A DNA stretch of 64,000 bases from DATAUD01 sp036501665 (GTDB taxonomy: Bacteria; Verrucomicrobiota; Verrucomicrobiia; Limisphaerales; Palsa-1400): positions 1 to 64,000 of the forward strand of contig DASXZW010000069.1 in the NCBI GenBank assembly GCA_036501665.1, written 5' to 3'. The notes under the pieces were generated by a model that saw only the letters and a program-made list of their open reading frames with translations, was not told where the DNA came from and did no database searches. Below, piece after piece: positions 7,948 to 16,004 of this stretch. A program made the translations under genes and the position numbers. Position 1 is the stretch's first letter, and every line of letters begins with the position of its first letter.

Positions 7948-8023
7948 TGGTGCTCCTGCCCGGAATTGAACCGGGGTCGGCCGCTTAGGAAGCGGCAGCT
8001 CTATCCATTTGAGCTACGAGGCC
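7948..8023 (-). tRNA. tRNA-Arg (anticodon CCT), hybrid or degenerate acceptor stem
   Basis: On the minus strand the D arm (GCTC/GAGC), anticodon arm (GCCGC-TTCCTAA-GCGGC, anticodon CCT) and T arm (CCCGG-TTCAATT-CCGGG) are perfect, and CCA is encoded (7948-7950). The acceptor strands do not match: 5' GGCCTCG against 3' CAGGAGC leaves three mismatches and one G-U in seven pairs. The two halves appear to come from different tRNA genes, as expected where an element has integrated at the tRNA and supplied its own 3' end. It sits between the defence island and the mobilisation module. It may not be functional. Confidence 0.75.
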
Positions 8024-8156
8024 AGAGTCTTGCCATGCTCTTTAGGAACTCATCAGAAGTCGCGGCGTAATTCGCGATTGCGGCAACCAGTTCAACCGTT
8101 CGCTTACGTGCGTTTGATCGGTCGGGCTAAACTTTCATTGATTCAGGGGGCTTTCT

Positions 8157-9647
8157 TCAGAACATCCGTCTCCACCAAGGAAACCACTTCGCGATAGCGG
8201 CATTTGATTCCAGTGGAGGAAGTGTCATCCGCCGAAAGCCGCGCTCGCAATGGACCAGTACGCATTCGTGGTCGCGTAGATTGCGGAGCTTGTGTGGTTT
8301 GATTTTGTGTTCTTCGGTTTCGGAGTAGTTCACGTTGCGTTTGCCGGCGCTGAAGCCCCACGAGCGTTTCACGACGCGCTTCTTGCCGATGAAGTCGGCG
8401 GCTTGAACGGCATCGGCTTCATCGGCGGCACGGAAGATGAGGCGATTCCGGAGATTGAGCGTGAGCACCTTTGCTTTGTCATTGCCCAGCGGCGGCAGGA
8501 GTGAAGTTGTGGATTGTGCGGCTGCGACAACCGTTGCGCCTGCCTCGCGGATCACATCCACGCAGTTGTAATCACTCGTGCCATCTTCGCTGGCGGTCAT
8601 GAACCGCTGCGCTTCATCGGCCCAAAGGATAAGCAAGTTGTTCTTTGCGCGTTCGGCTTTGGGTTTGTCGAAACGGCGGAGAGCGTGATTGTAGTAAAGC
8701 AGCTTGAGCAATGTGTTCACGTAACGCCGTTCGGTTTGAAACTTCTGTGGCATCGTTGTGAGGATGATTTTGCCCTGATCAATCGCTGCGAAGTCGAAAG
8801 TGCTTTCACCGGTGCAAAATACCTCGGCGACTTCGGGCGTCAGGAAGTATTGCAGATAGTTGCCGATGGTTTCACGAACGCCACCAAGTTGTTCGTCCGG
8901 TTGAGTGAGGAAGCGGTTCGCGAAGTGAGCGTAAACCACCGCGCGACGTGGAGTTTCGAGAAGCGTCTCAAGGTTTTCCATTTCTTCTTCCAGCAATTCG
9001 CGGTCGGACAACAACTCGAACACTCCGATCAGCGTCACCGGACGATTCAACTCAAATAGCATTTCGAGCGCGTGGGCGATATGCGTCTGCGCCTGGGTTT
9101 TGAAAAAACCTTTGTCCCCGCCTTGGCCGAGACTCGCGGCAGTGTCCACGATAAACTTAGCATAGGTCGTGAACGGGATACTGCGGTCGCCGGTCAGGTT
9201 GTAGCGATTCGGCGGCGTCCACTGTGTGTCTGTGTCGTGTGCGCGGATTTGGAGATGAATCAGGTCGCGCTCGCGTCCGTGGTGCCGTGCCATCGCGGAG
9301 AGCGTTTCCCAATACACGCCTTTCTCGTCAATGCACAGGCCGCCCCACATTGGCTCGTTTTGAAAAACTTGATGAGCGAGTTGATTGATGCCGGAACTCG
9401 TCTTGCCAGAGCCGGTATCGCCGGTGATAAGCCAGCCGCGACAAAACTGATTCCGCTTCCATCTTAAACCGCCGAGCTTCGCCACATAATTTCTGCATGG
9501 TGTTGCCAGCAAGAGTCGAAAGGCCACAATCAGCAGCAAAATTCCCAAGCCCAGCAGTGCGGCTCTTAGCGGTGTGAACTTCAGCAGCAAGTCTGGCGGA
9601 AACGTGATCGGGCCAATCGGCATGAAAAAGATTTGTTTCACGGCCAA
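8157..9647 (-). CDS. Type IV coupling protein (VirD4/TrwB/TraD family ATPase)
   Basis: The 496-residue protein has an N-terminal membrane segment (about 28-48), Walker A GDTGSGKT at 76-83 and a Walker B in LLILWADEAQR, then the downstream sensor-like region with VVAAAQSTTSL. Coupling proteins form a hexameric pump at the inner membrane and deliver relaxase-bound DNA to a conjugation channel. It is the last gene of a minus-strand operon with a ParA-like ATPase and overlaps the preceding 121-residue gene by 10 bp. No other type IV secretion gene is present, so the module is probably mobilisable only with help in trans. Confidence 0.9.
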   Translation of the reverse strand: MAVKQIFFMPIGPITFPPDLLLKFTPLRAALLGLGILLLIVAFRLLLATPCRNYVAKLGGLRWKRNQFCRGWLITGDTGSGKTSSGINQLAHQVFQNEPMWGGLCIDEKGVYWETLSAMARHHGRERDLIHLQIRAHDTDTQWTPPNRYNLTGDRSIPFTTYAKFIVDTAASLGQGGDKGFFKTQAQTHIAHALEMLFELNRPVTLIGVFELLSDRELLEEEMENLETLLETPRRAVVYAHFANRFLTQPDEQLGGVRETIGNYLQYFLTPEVAEVFCTGESTFDFAAIDQGKIILTTMPQKFQTERRYVNTLLKLLYYNHALRRFDKPKAERAKNNLLILWADEAQRFMTASEDGTSDYNCVDVIREAGATVVAAAQSTTSLLPPLGNDKAKVLTLNLRNRLIFRAADEADAVQAADFIGKKRVVKRSWGFSAGKRNVNYSETEEHKIKPHKLRNLRDHECVLVHCERGFRRMTLPPLESNAAIAKWFPWWRRMF

Positions 9648-10003
9648 ACCTTTCCGATGAGATAGCCGGCCAGCAGCGCGGCAAGCGCGGCGAAGATTGC
9701 GGCGGCACGGGTGATTCTCGCAGCGCTATGAGCCGGTGACTGGCTTCGGAACACTTCCAGCAACGCGGCTGATTGTTGCTGAAACGTCTGCGCGGCGGCG
9801 ACGAGCTTCGCGATGTCCGCGCGGAATTGCTCGAACGATGGAATTTCACGGCGGCGGAGTTCATCCCAATGCTGCTGATGGATTCGGAACAACTCGACAA
9901 GGAGCATCACCGCGTCGTCTTCTCGTAGTCGATGTTTATCGCGCCACTCGGCAACGGCCTTGGCGAACTCCTCGTCGAAGTCGGGCTGTTCGTTGGTCGG
10001 CAT
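9638..10003 (-). CDS. Small membrane-anchored protein of the mobilisation operon
   Basis: The 121-residue protein is charged and helical over residues 1-90 and ends in a single membrane segment (RAAAIFAALAALLAGYLIG, about 99-117). It has no recognisable catalytic motif. It overlaps the coupling protein gene by 10 bp, and small tail-anchored partners of coupling proteins occur in several conjugation systems, so an accessory role in coupling is likely. I do not recognise the family. Confidence 0.75.
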   Translation of the reverse strand: MPTNEQPDFDEEFAKAVAEWRDKHRLREDDAVMLLVELFRIHQQHWDELRRREIPSFEQFRADIAKLVAAAQTFQQQSAALLEVFRSQSPAHSAARITRAAAIFAALAALLAGYLIGKVWP

Positions 10004-10008
10004 GGGGA

Positions 10009-10701
10009 TTATTGGCCGGGCAAGAGCAGGTCAGCGACGGATCCAATCTCGGCGTAGAGCTTCCGCTGCCACGTTTGAAGCCGTTGTCGGTCGATGAGGT
10101 TGAAGCCGAGATGTTTCGTCGCCGCTGTGATGGTCAGATTCTCCGCGTTGAGCGCCTCGACCAGCCAATCCTGCAACCGCGTCATGGCAATCTCCCGTCC
10201 TCCAAGCTTGTCCTTGAGTCGTGCCCTCACTTCGGATGACTCGAACAGCGCGAAGCTCTCGCTGTGTGAGGCGTTAAGAATCACGACGTAATTGCACTTC
10301 TTGCCGAGTTGGTCGGCGAGCCGTTGCACCTGATCCACGCTGTCCGATTCGTGGTTCACCGGCATGACAAGCGTGAGCGCCGCACCAAGTTCGGACAACA
10401 CGGCGGACAGGTCAATCTCGGTGAAATAATCAATAAAAAGATCGGTGGACGCGGCGCGGCAATCCATAACTACGAGATTCGATTTCACCAACGCGTTGAA
10501 TATGCCATCAAGTTCACGGCGATTGCCCAAGTCCAAAAACCGCGTATCGGGATGAAACCGCTTCAGCGTCGAGTTTTCGTTGTCGCTGTCAATCGCAGCG
10601 TGGGCGATGCCCCTGTCCTTCAGAAATTGCACGAAGTTGACGGCGAAGAAGCTTTTGCCGACTCCGCCTTTGCCGTTGAGAATAAGGTCGAGACGTTTCA
10701 T
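10009..10701 (-). CDS. ParA/MinD-like P-loop ATPase of the mobilisation module
   Basis: The 230-residue protein begins LILNGKGGVGKSFFAVNF, a deviant Walker A (KGGVGKS) typical of ParA/MinD proteins. AIDSDNENS and LVVMDCRA supply the switch and Walker B positions. Such ATPases position plasmid DNA or transfer machinery, and MobD/VirC1-like members act at oriT. It lies between an HTH-bearing 133-residue protein (4-bp overlap) and the 121-residue membrane protein. The nearby palindrome block (11100-11554) could be its DNA site if the upstream protein is a ParB-like partner. Confidence 0.85.
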   Translation of the reverse strand: MKRLDLILNGKGGVGKSFFAVNFVQFLKDRGIAHAAIDSDNENSTLKRFHPDTRFLDLGNRRELDGIFNALVKSNLVVMDCRAASTDLFIDYFTEIDLSAVLSELGAALTLVMPVNHESDSVDQVQRLADQLGKKCNYVVILNASHSESFALFESSEVRARLKDKLGGREIAMTRLQDWLVEALNAENLTITAATKHLGFNLIDRQRLQTWQRKLYAEIGSVADLLLPGQ

Positions 10702-11099
10702 GTGCTTTCAGGTTTGAGCATCCGGACTTGGGCGATGCGCGGGCCACGGCTGCTGGTCTTCGGCGTTTCTCCACCGTTGGATTCCATCGGCTCGGTTTGC
10801 ATCGGCACAGCCACTCGGCCATTTGGCTCGGCAGGAGACGGCGGGCGCTTTCGCCCGGTGCGACGGTGTGGGCGGACAATTTCGCCGATTACCTGATGAC
10901 AGAACGTAGCGATGGCGGTCTTGCTCGTTGGCAGGCAATGTTGCGTAAGGAATTCTGCAATGGCGCGATATGACGCCCGCTTCTGCCGAAGTTCTACGAT
11001 GACTTCTTTGGCCGGGAACAAATCCTGGAACTTCTGCGGACGACACGGCGTAAATTCCGCGACTGCTTGGCGAACTGCGGCTGGATCAAACGAGGGCAT
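10698..11099 (-). CDS. Small DNA-binding-like protein upstream of the ParA-like ATPase
   Basis: The 133-residue protein has an HTH-like stretch, KRASYRAIAEFLTQHCLPTS (about residues 40-59), followed by a proline- and arginine-rich disordered tail. It overlaps the ParA-like gene start by 4 bp and begins at the edge of the palindrome-rich block. This is the arrangement of a centromere-binding or oriT-accessory protein, but I do not recognise a named family. Confidence 0.7.
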   Translation of the reverse strand: MPSFDPAAVRQAVAEFTPCRPQKFQDLFPAKEVIVELRQKRASYRAIAEFLTQHCLPTSKTAIATFCHQVIGEIVRPHRRTGRKRPPSPAEPNGRVAVPMQTEPMESNGGETPKTSSRGPRIAQVRMLKPEST

Positions 11100-11554
11100 T
11101 GGACGGGATGATTCGGACGTGAACCGGGAAATAAACTGGCGGCGGCATGGACACCGCGAGGCAACGACATGGCCAATTCATTGCCAGTCCACGTTCGTGG
11201 ACAGTTCGCGTCCGTGGCGAGTTCGCAGCCGTGAATTGTTCACGACTGCGGACCGACTGCGGACGTTGCGCGTCCGTTTTTATTGCCTGTTCACGGACGA
11301 ATGAGGCCGTTGCCCGTGCGCGGATATGGACTGTTCGTAAACGTGATTGTTGGCGTGGATTGAACGCAGACACGGATTGTCCGGGGACGTGGGAAATTCC
11401 TGTCCGCGTCCTGTTCCCGGCCGAATCTAGTTCGCGGAGTTGCCGCGTTCGAGGCCATAAGCCGCACACTTCACGCGAACAATTCGCGCTTACACCGCGA
11501 CTTCTTCGCGGACGCAGAATCCTTGTGACAACAAGGGGTAGGGCGTGCCCTGTC
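11100..11554. repeat. Noncoding block with at least five perfect inverted repeats: candidate oriT, oriV or centromere
   Basis: No convincing gene fits here. Perfect inverted repeats are GTCCAC-N4-GTGGAC (11187-11202), CGTGAA-N3-TTCACG (11230-11244), CGGACG-N5-CGTCCG (11260-11276), CGCGAA-N3-TTCGCG (11474-11488) and CCGCGA-N5-TCGCGG (11495-11511). The second and fourth have the same architecture and differ at one base pair of the arm, as if they bind the same protein. Many degenerate GTTCGCG and GTCCGTG words fill the space between. The block sits inside the mobilisation module, next to a ParA-like ATPase operon and about 600 bp from the relaxase gene. Confidence 0.65.
11260..11281 (+). terminator. 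Possible rho-independent terminator inside the palindrome block
   Basis: A six-pair GC stem (CGGACG/CGTCCG) with a five-base loop is followed by five T on the plus strand (11277-11281). No plus-strand gene ends here, so if it works it would terminate a short untranslated RNA, for example an antisense control RNA. It may also be simply one of the DNA palindromes. Confidence 0.35.
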
Positions 11555-11809
11555 TTAAACATGATGTCCAACACGGTGCCTCCTTTGCTCCAATAATTCG
11601 TCGCGCCAGTTCTTCAATTGCGTGACGACCGCCTCGATGCGGGTAATTTGTTCGGTCGCTCCCACTTCGATGCGCCCTGCATAGTGAGCACCGAGTGACG
11701 ATTCCGACATCTGCATCACGGAATGTTCGGCGTGAGTGTTGAGTCGTTCGCCAAGTTTGTTGAGCACTTCGATGGCGGTACGGATTTGAGCAGTGGTTGG
11801 TGTTTGCAT
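11555..11809 (-). CDS. Small helical protein of the mobilisation module
   Basis: The 84-residue protein is predicted entirely helical (VLNKLGERLNTHAEHSV, then an ITRIEAVVTQLKNWRDELLE coil) and basic at the end. I chose the ATG at 11809, two bases after the stop of the upstream 92-residue gene, over a longer frame that would run into that gene. The family is unknown to me; position suggests an accessory of the relaxosome. Confidence 0.65.
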   Translation of the reverse strand: MQTPTTAQIRTAIEVLNKLGERLNTHAEHSVMQMSESSLGAHYAGRIEVGATEQITRIEAVVTQLKNWRDELLEQRRHRVGHHV

Positions 11810-11811
11810 AG

Positions 11812-12090
11812 TCAGATGCGGATGGTGCGCGATGGTTTGTGGTCCCACTCCTGCCCGTGTTTTCGTTGCTCTTTGAGGATTTGGTCAGTCAGTTCGACCA
11901 TCTCAGACGAGACCGGATGCGCCCACGGATTACTGAAACCAAGTTTGGCGGCGGCTTCCTCGGTGGCAATTTTCGTAGGAGTTTCAACTTTGGTGCGCAG
12001 AGGATCGCCAAGTGAGCGAGCATACTCCCGGTCTGTGTGGTAGATGCCCCATTTTTGATTGTCGGACTTCAGAGTCGCGTTCGTTCTCAT
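11812..12090 (-). CDS. Small protein divergent from the relaxase gene
   Basis: The 92-residue protein has a mixed sequence including EEAAAKLGFSNPWAHPVS and no catalytic motif I recognise. I start it at the ATG at 12090; the frame continues six codons further upstream. It is divergent from the relaxase, with 82 bp between them containing the palindrome TGTA-TCAGC-TACA (12125-12137), and is followed immediately by the 84-residue gene. Confidence 0.6.
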   Translation of the reverse strand: MRTNATLKSDNQKWGIYHTDREYARSLGDPLRTKVETPTKIATEEAAAKLGFSNPWAHPVSSEMVELTDQILKEQRKHGQEWDHKPSRTIRI

Positions 12091-12172
12091 GGCAACAGTC
12101 CACCACAAGCTGTGTTTGTGAAGATGTATCAGCTACACAAAATGCGCAGACAGGCCATGTAGAGTCCGATGT

Positions 12173-15028
12173 GTGGTCACGGCAAAGACGCAATACAATC
12201 TCAAGAACGCAGAGCAATACTTCGAGGAACACCTGGCGGTGGGTGACTATTACGACGAAGGCCAGCGCGTCGCCGGCGAGTGGTTTGGTTTGGGTGCGGA
12301 ACAATTGAAATTGTCCGGCAAAGTCCACGCCAAAGATTTCCTGCGACTGTGTGAGAACAAACATCCAGCCACAGGCGAAACGCTGACACAACGGTTGAAC
12401 ACAAAGCGGATGGAAGGCGGCGAAATGGCGGCAAATCGGCGGATATTCTTCGACTTTACTTTCTCCCCGCCGAAGTCGGTTTCCATCTCAGGTTTGATGG
12501 GAGAGGATAAACGAATTCTCGAAGCGCACGCGCGGGCGGTCCGGTTGGCCTTGCGGGAATTTGAGTCGTTCGCTGCAACGCGCATCCGAGCCGGTGGCGA
12601 ACAAAGCGACCGTCTGACCGGCAACTTCGTGACTGCGTTGTTCACGCACGACACGTCACGGGCGCTCGACCCACATTTACACACGCATTGCATCGTGTTC
12701 AACGCTACGTTCGACGCAGTTGAGGACCGTTGGAAGGCACTTCAGAACTACGAACTGTTGCGTGCAAGAAAGTTTGCTGAGAACGCTTACTATCACGAAC
12801 TCGCCCGTGAACTGCGAACCTTTGGCTACAGAGTTCACAATCGCGCTCGTGGCGATTTTGAGATCGAAGGCATCTCCGAACAAATCTGTGAGCGATTCTC
12901 CAAACGGCACACGCAGATCGACGAAGCCCTTTCCATGCTGCTTGCCAAAAAACCAGAACTCTCTGGTGGGAATTTCCAGAACCTACGCGAGCAACTGGCC
13001 GCGTCGGAGCGATCACGAAAACAGAAAACCGTGAGTCGCGATGAGCTTCGGAAATTGTGGGACGCGCAGTTGAGCGAGGCTGAACGAATTGCGTTAGGCC
13101 AGCTTTCGGATTCTCCCCGCAAAAACGTCAGGACGCAGAATCGAGTCACGGTCAGCGAGGCCGTGCAATGGGCAGAGGAACACTTGTTCGACCGAAACTC
13201 GGTCGTTCTTGAATGTCAAGTCTGGCAGGAAGCGTTGGGTCGTGCGCGCGGCGAAGGCTTTTCCATTTCTGAACTCAAGGATTTTACGCGACAGCGCGGC
13301 TACATCCGTAATGAGGAACATCCGGGTACGGTTACGTTGTGCGAAGTTCTGCTGCGTGAATGGGAAATCGTTCGGACCGCGAAGGAAGGCGTCGGTGATT
13401 CCTGGCCGTTGATTGCGAACCCGCGTCCAGCAAATCCAAAGCTCGACGACGAGCAACGCCGGGCACTTGATGCGTTGCTCGGTTCAACGAACATCGTCTC
13501 GCTTTTTCGGGGCGGAGCGGGCACGGGCAAGAGCTTTGTCCTGCACGAGTTAGCCAAACAACTTCGGGAATCAGGGCGGTGCGTGGTCGTTCTCGCGCCG
13601 CAGCGTCAGCAAGTCGTGGAAATGGAGAAAGCGGGATTTGCGTCGCCAGCCACCGTCGCAAATTTTCTCACCAAGCGCGATCTTGCTGAACGTGCGGTCG
13701 TCGTAGTGGATGAAGCCGGTCAGATTGGCGGACTCCAGATGCTTGAATTAATTCGTCTCGTTCGCGAGCGAAACGCGCTCCTGGTTCTTTCCGGCGACAC
13801 GCGGCAGCATGGAGCGGTCGAAGCTTCCGATGCGCTACTGGCGATTGAACGTCACTCCGGCGTGAGGCCGGTCGAGATCCACAAGATTCGGCGGCAAGAC
13901 CCGACTCTCGGCAAAGACGAAGACGAACGTACACGCATCAAGCAATACCGGAAAGCCGTCGAAGCGGCGGCGGCTGGCAAAATGGGTGATTCATTTGAAC
14001 GCCTCGACAAGATGGGAGCAATCGTGGGGTGCGGTTTGGGCGATCAAGCCGATAAACTTGCTGACGAATACCTCCGGCTTGCTGATCAACAGGCTTCGGC
14101 TGTGGTCGTCTCACAAACGTGGGGAGAAGTGCATCGCGTCAATGAGCGCGTGCGCGATGCGCTTAAGTCAAAGGGGCTCCTCGGTGCAAACGACACGGTG
14201 GTTCAAGTGCTGGACAAGCTCGACCTGACGAACGCACAGAAACGGGATGAACGATTCTATCCGCAAGATGCCGTTGTCATCTTCAATCAGAAAGTGCGCG
14301 AGGCCGAACCTGGTGCAAAGGGAAAGCTCACGGGCATTTTGAAAGCGAGTGTCCTCGTCGAAGTCGGCGGGAAATTTGTGACCGTTTCAAACAAGATGCT
14401 CGGCCATGTAACCGTCTGCCAGCCACGCGAACTTTCGATTGCGACGGGCGACCGTTTGCATCTCAAAGCAAATCGCAAACTGGCCTCTGGAGGGCGCGTC
14501 ACGAATGGAGAGCTTGTCACGGCGAAGTCGGTTCGTTCAGACGGCGGAGTTGAACTCACCGATGGTCGAGTTTTGGACGCGAACTTTCGCGAGTTCCTTC
14601 CTGGTTACGCGGTCACGTCCTACGGCTCACAAGGCAAGACGGTGGATTACGTCTTGTTTTCCGATTCAACCGTCAAGGCCGCGACGAATGCGCAACAATG
14701 GTATGTAACCATTTCGCGCGGGCGACGTGGCATCCGCATCTTCACCCCGGACAAGGAGCAACTGCGCGAGAATGTGACGCGATCCGGCCACAGGCCGTTG
14801 GCGCTGGAGCTTACGGACGGTTTTATCCCGCGTCGTGGTATCCGCCTTTGGGATCGTCTGCACGGCCATCTCCTCCGATTTGGACAACGCGGCGCCGACG
14901 CGTTTTGTCGGCTGAAACTGGCGCGCCGTAGTCACTCACAAAACAAACAAAAACATGAACACCAAAACACCGGAATGTTGGTCCAGCGACCCGAACGCAC
15001 ACGGGGTCAGAATCGAACTGTCATCTGA
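12173..15028 (+). CDS. MobF-family relaxase-helicase (TrwC/TraI type)
   Basis: The 951-residue protein starts at GTG (12173). Candidate catalytic tyrosines are at 26-27 (DYY). FDFTFSPPKSVSIS (92-105) and the three-His motif HLHTH (168-172) define a TrwC-type relaxase that nicks and covalently holds oriT DNA. A RecD-like superfamily 1 helicase follows, with Walker A GGAGTGKS near residue 447, VVVDEAGQIG, and a late VTSYGSQGKT. The last 25 residues are encoded across the start of the next gene (74-bp overlap), so the tail may be frayed. With the coupling protein it forms a mobilisation set. The helicase motifs look intact. Confidence 0.93.
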   Translation: MVTAKTQYNLKNAEQYFEEHLAVGDYYDEGQRVAGEWFGLGAEQLKLSGKVHAKDFLRLCENKHPATGETLTQRLNTKRMEGGEMAANRRIFFDFTFSPPKSVSISGLMGEDKRILEAHARAVRLALREFESFAATRIRAGGEQSDRLTGNFVTALFTHDTSRALDPHLHTHCIVFNATFDAVEDRWKALQNYELLRARKFAENAYYHELARELRTFGYRVHNRARGDFEIEGISEQICERFSKRHTQIDEALSMLLAKKPELSGGNFQNLREQLAASERSRKQKTVSRDELRKLWDAQLSEAERIALGQLSDSPRKNVRTQNRVTVSEAVQWAEEHLFDRNSVVLECQVWQEALGRARGEGFSISELKDFTRQRGYIRNEEHPGTVTLCEVLLREWEIVRTAKEGVGDSWPLIANPRPANPKLDDEQRRALDALLGSTNIVSLFRGGAGTGKSFVLHELAKQLRESGRCVVVLAPQRQQVVEMEKAGFASPATVANFLTKRDLAERAVVVVDEAGQIGGLQMLELIRLVRERNALLVLSGDTRQHGAVEASDALLAIERHSGVRPVEIHKIRRQDPTLGKDEDERTRIKQYRKAVEAAAAGKMGDSFERLDKMGAIVGCGLGDQADKLADEYLRLADQQASAVVVSQTWGEVHRVNERVRDALKSKGLLGANDTVVQVLDKLDLTNAQKRDERFYPQDAVVIFNQKVREAEPGAKGKLTGILKASVLVEVGGKFVTVSNKMLGHVTVCQPRELSIATGDRLHLKANRKLASGGRVTNGELVTAKSVRSDGGVELTDGRVLDANFREFLPGYAVTSYGSQGKTVDYVLFSDSTVKAATNAQQWYVTISRGRRGIRIFTPDKEQLRENVTRSGHRPLALELTDGFIPRRGIRLWDRLHGHLLRFGQRGADAFCRLKLARRSHSQNKQKHEHQNTGMLVQRPERTRGQNRTVI

Positions 15029-15320
15029 AGGGAGTCTGTTGCTGCCATTTGACCAGTTCGCTTTTGCTGAACTCAAGAGCGAAGGAAAGAAGCAGCACCT
15101 TCGACTGGTCTTCGCCACGCACGAGGTTTCGATTCGCGGCAATGCCTTGCGTCGAATCGAAACAACGATGCAACGAATGGAGTTGTCATTTCTCGCTGCA
15201 TTGCCGACCAGTCAGCGCTCTCTCGTTCCAGAAGGTCAGCCGGTGATACATGAGGTCATGGTAACCGAGATTTCAGCGTCCCCAATGAATTCTTCTTCAA
15301 TAGCTGAATCGATTGAGTGA
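14955..15320 (+). CDS. Small protein following the relaxase
   Basis: The 121-residue protein contains GVRIELSSEGSLLLPFDQF and looks like a small beta-rich cytoplasmic domain with a helical end. It overlaps the relaxase gene by 74 bp in another frame. The overlap suggests cotranscription and an accessory role, but the family is not recognised. An inverted repeat GGTAGA-N7-TCTACC (15333-15351) follows its stop. Confidence 0.65.
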   Translation: MNTKTPECWSSDPNAHGVRIELSSEGSLLLPFDQFAFAELKSEGKKQHLRLVFATHEVSIRGNALRRIETTMQRMELSFLAALPTSQRSLVPEGQPVIHEVMVTEISASPMNSSSIAESIE

Positions 15321-15427
15321 ACAGTCGGATATGGTAGAGACCTCTTCTACCGAATCACCCAAATAATCATCGTTCTTGCATATCGAAATTAGCGATGACG
15401 CATCACGTATAGCGTGGCGAAATAACC

Positions 15428-15757
15428 TCATTTTCTGGCTGATGGTGGCACACGAGGAAAGAGTTCGATGATGGGAATTGCACAAGCTTCAGAGATAAGG
15501 ACGATTTGAAGATCGGTCACAGCACAGCGACGCGCTTCAATCAGTGAGAGAATATCGACCTCTATATTCCAGCCTAGCAGTTGAAGTTTGGCGACCAATT
15601 CTTGCCGGGTCCATCCTCGCTGCTGTCGTAATTTTGCGATTTTTTGCCCTACGACGTTAAGGCAACGCGGTTTAGATATGCGAGTTCGAGTTCGTGCCAG
15701 CCGTGGCCGCGAATGCGCTCGTGATCGCTTGAATTCATTCGCGCCATTTTTTGTCAC
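15428..15757 (-). CDS. XRE-type HTH protein
   Basis: The 109-residue protein has a Cro/cI-like helix-turn-helix from about residue 35: VGQKIAKLRQQRGWTRQEL, then WNIEVDILSLIEARRCAVTD. The C-terminal IIELFP ending is typical of small XRE proteins in verrucomicrobial genomes (from memory). The first 30 residues are rich in Arg and may be outside the native protein, but no better start follows. It converges with the relaxase operon and marks the right end of the mobilisation module. Confidence 0.75.
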   Translation of the reverse strand: MTKNGANEFKRSRAHSRPRLARTRTRISKPRCLNVVGQKIAKLRQQRGWTRQELVAKLQLLGWNIEVDILSLIEARRCAVTDLQIVLISEACAIPIIELFPRVPPSARK

Positions 15758-16004
15758 CCGCTGCTCCAGTCAAAGAGGATTTTGGAAACACACCGCTAAA
15801 TCTAATTGATTGCTTCGTTAACGGAGTGTGCGCTGTATCAGCGTGATCAGGCATAAATGTTTGTGCTTTTTCAATTCTTACATATTGAATAAACCACGCT
15901 TTTCTACTTTTGAGAAATTGCGGGTTTTTATCGAGTCTATAACCGAACCTCATAGCCACCTTGGCGGCAAAAGGGGTCAAATGCCCAAATTTCGTTTATT
16001 GCGT

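Noticed and set aside
8514..9059. A 181-residue plus-strand frame opposite the coupling protein
   Set aside because: The minus strand carries Walker A and B motifs in the same stretch; the plus frame has no recognisable feature.
11086..11596. Overlapping frames of 130-160 residues in the palindrome block
   Set aside because: Composition is Arg/Thr/Ser-rich on both strands with no homology, and the inverted repeats explain the open frames. I treat the block as noncoding.
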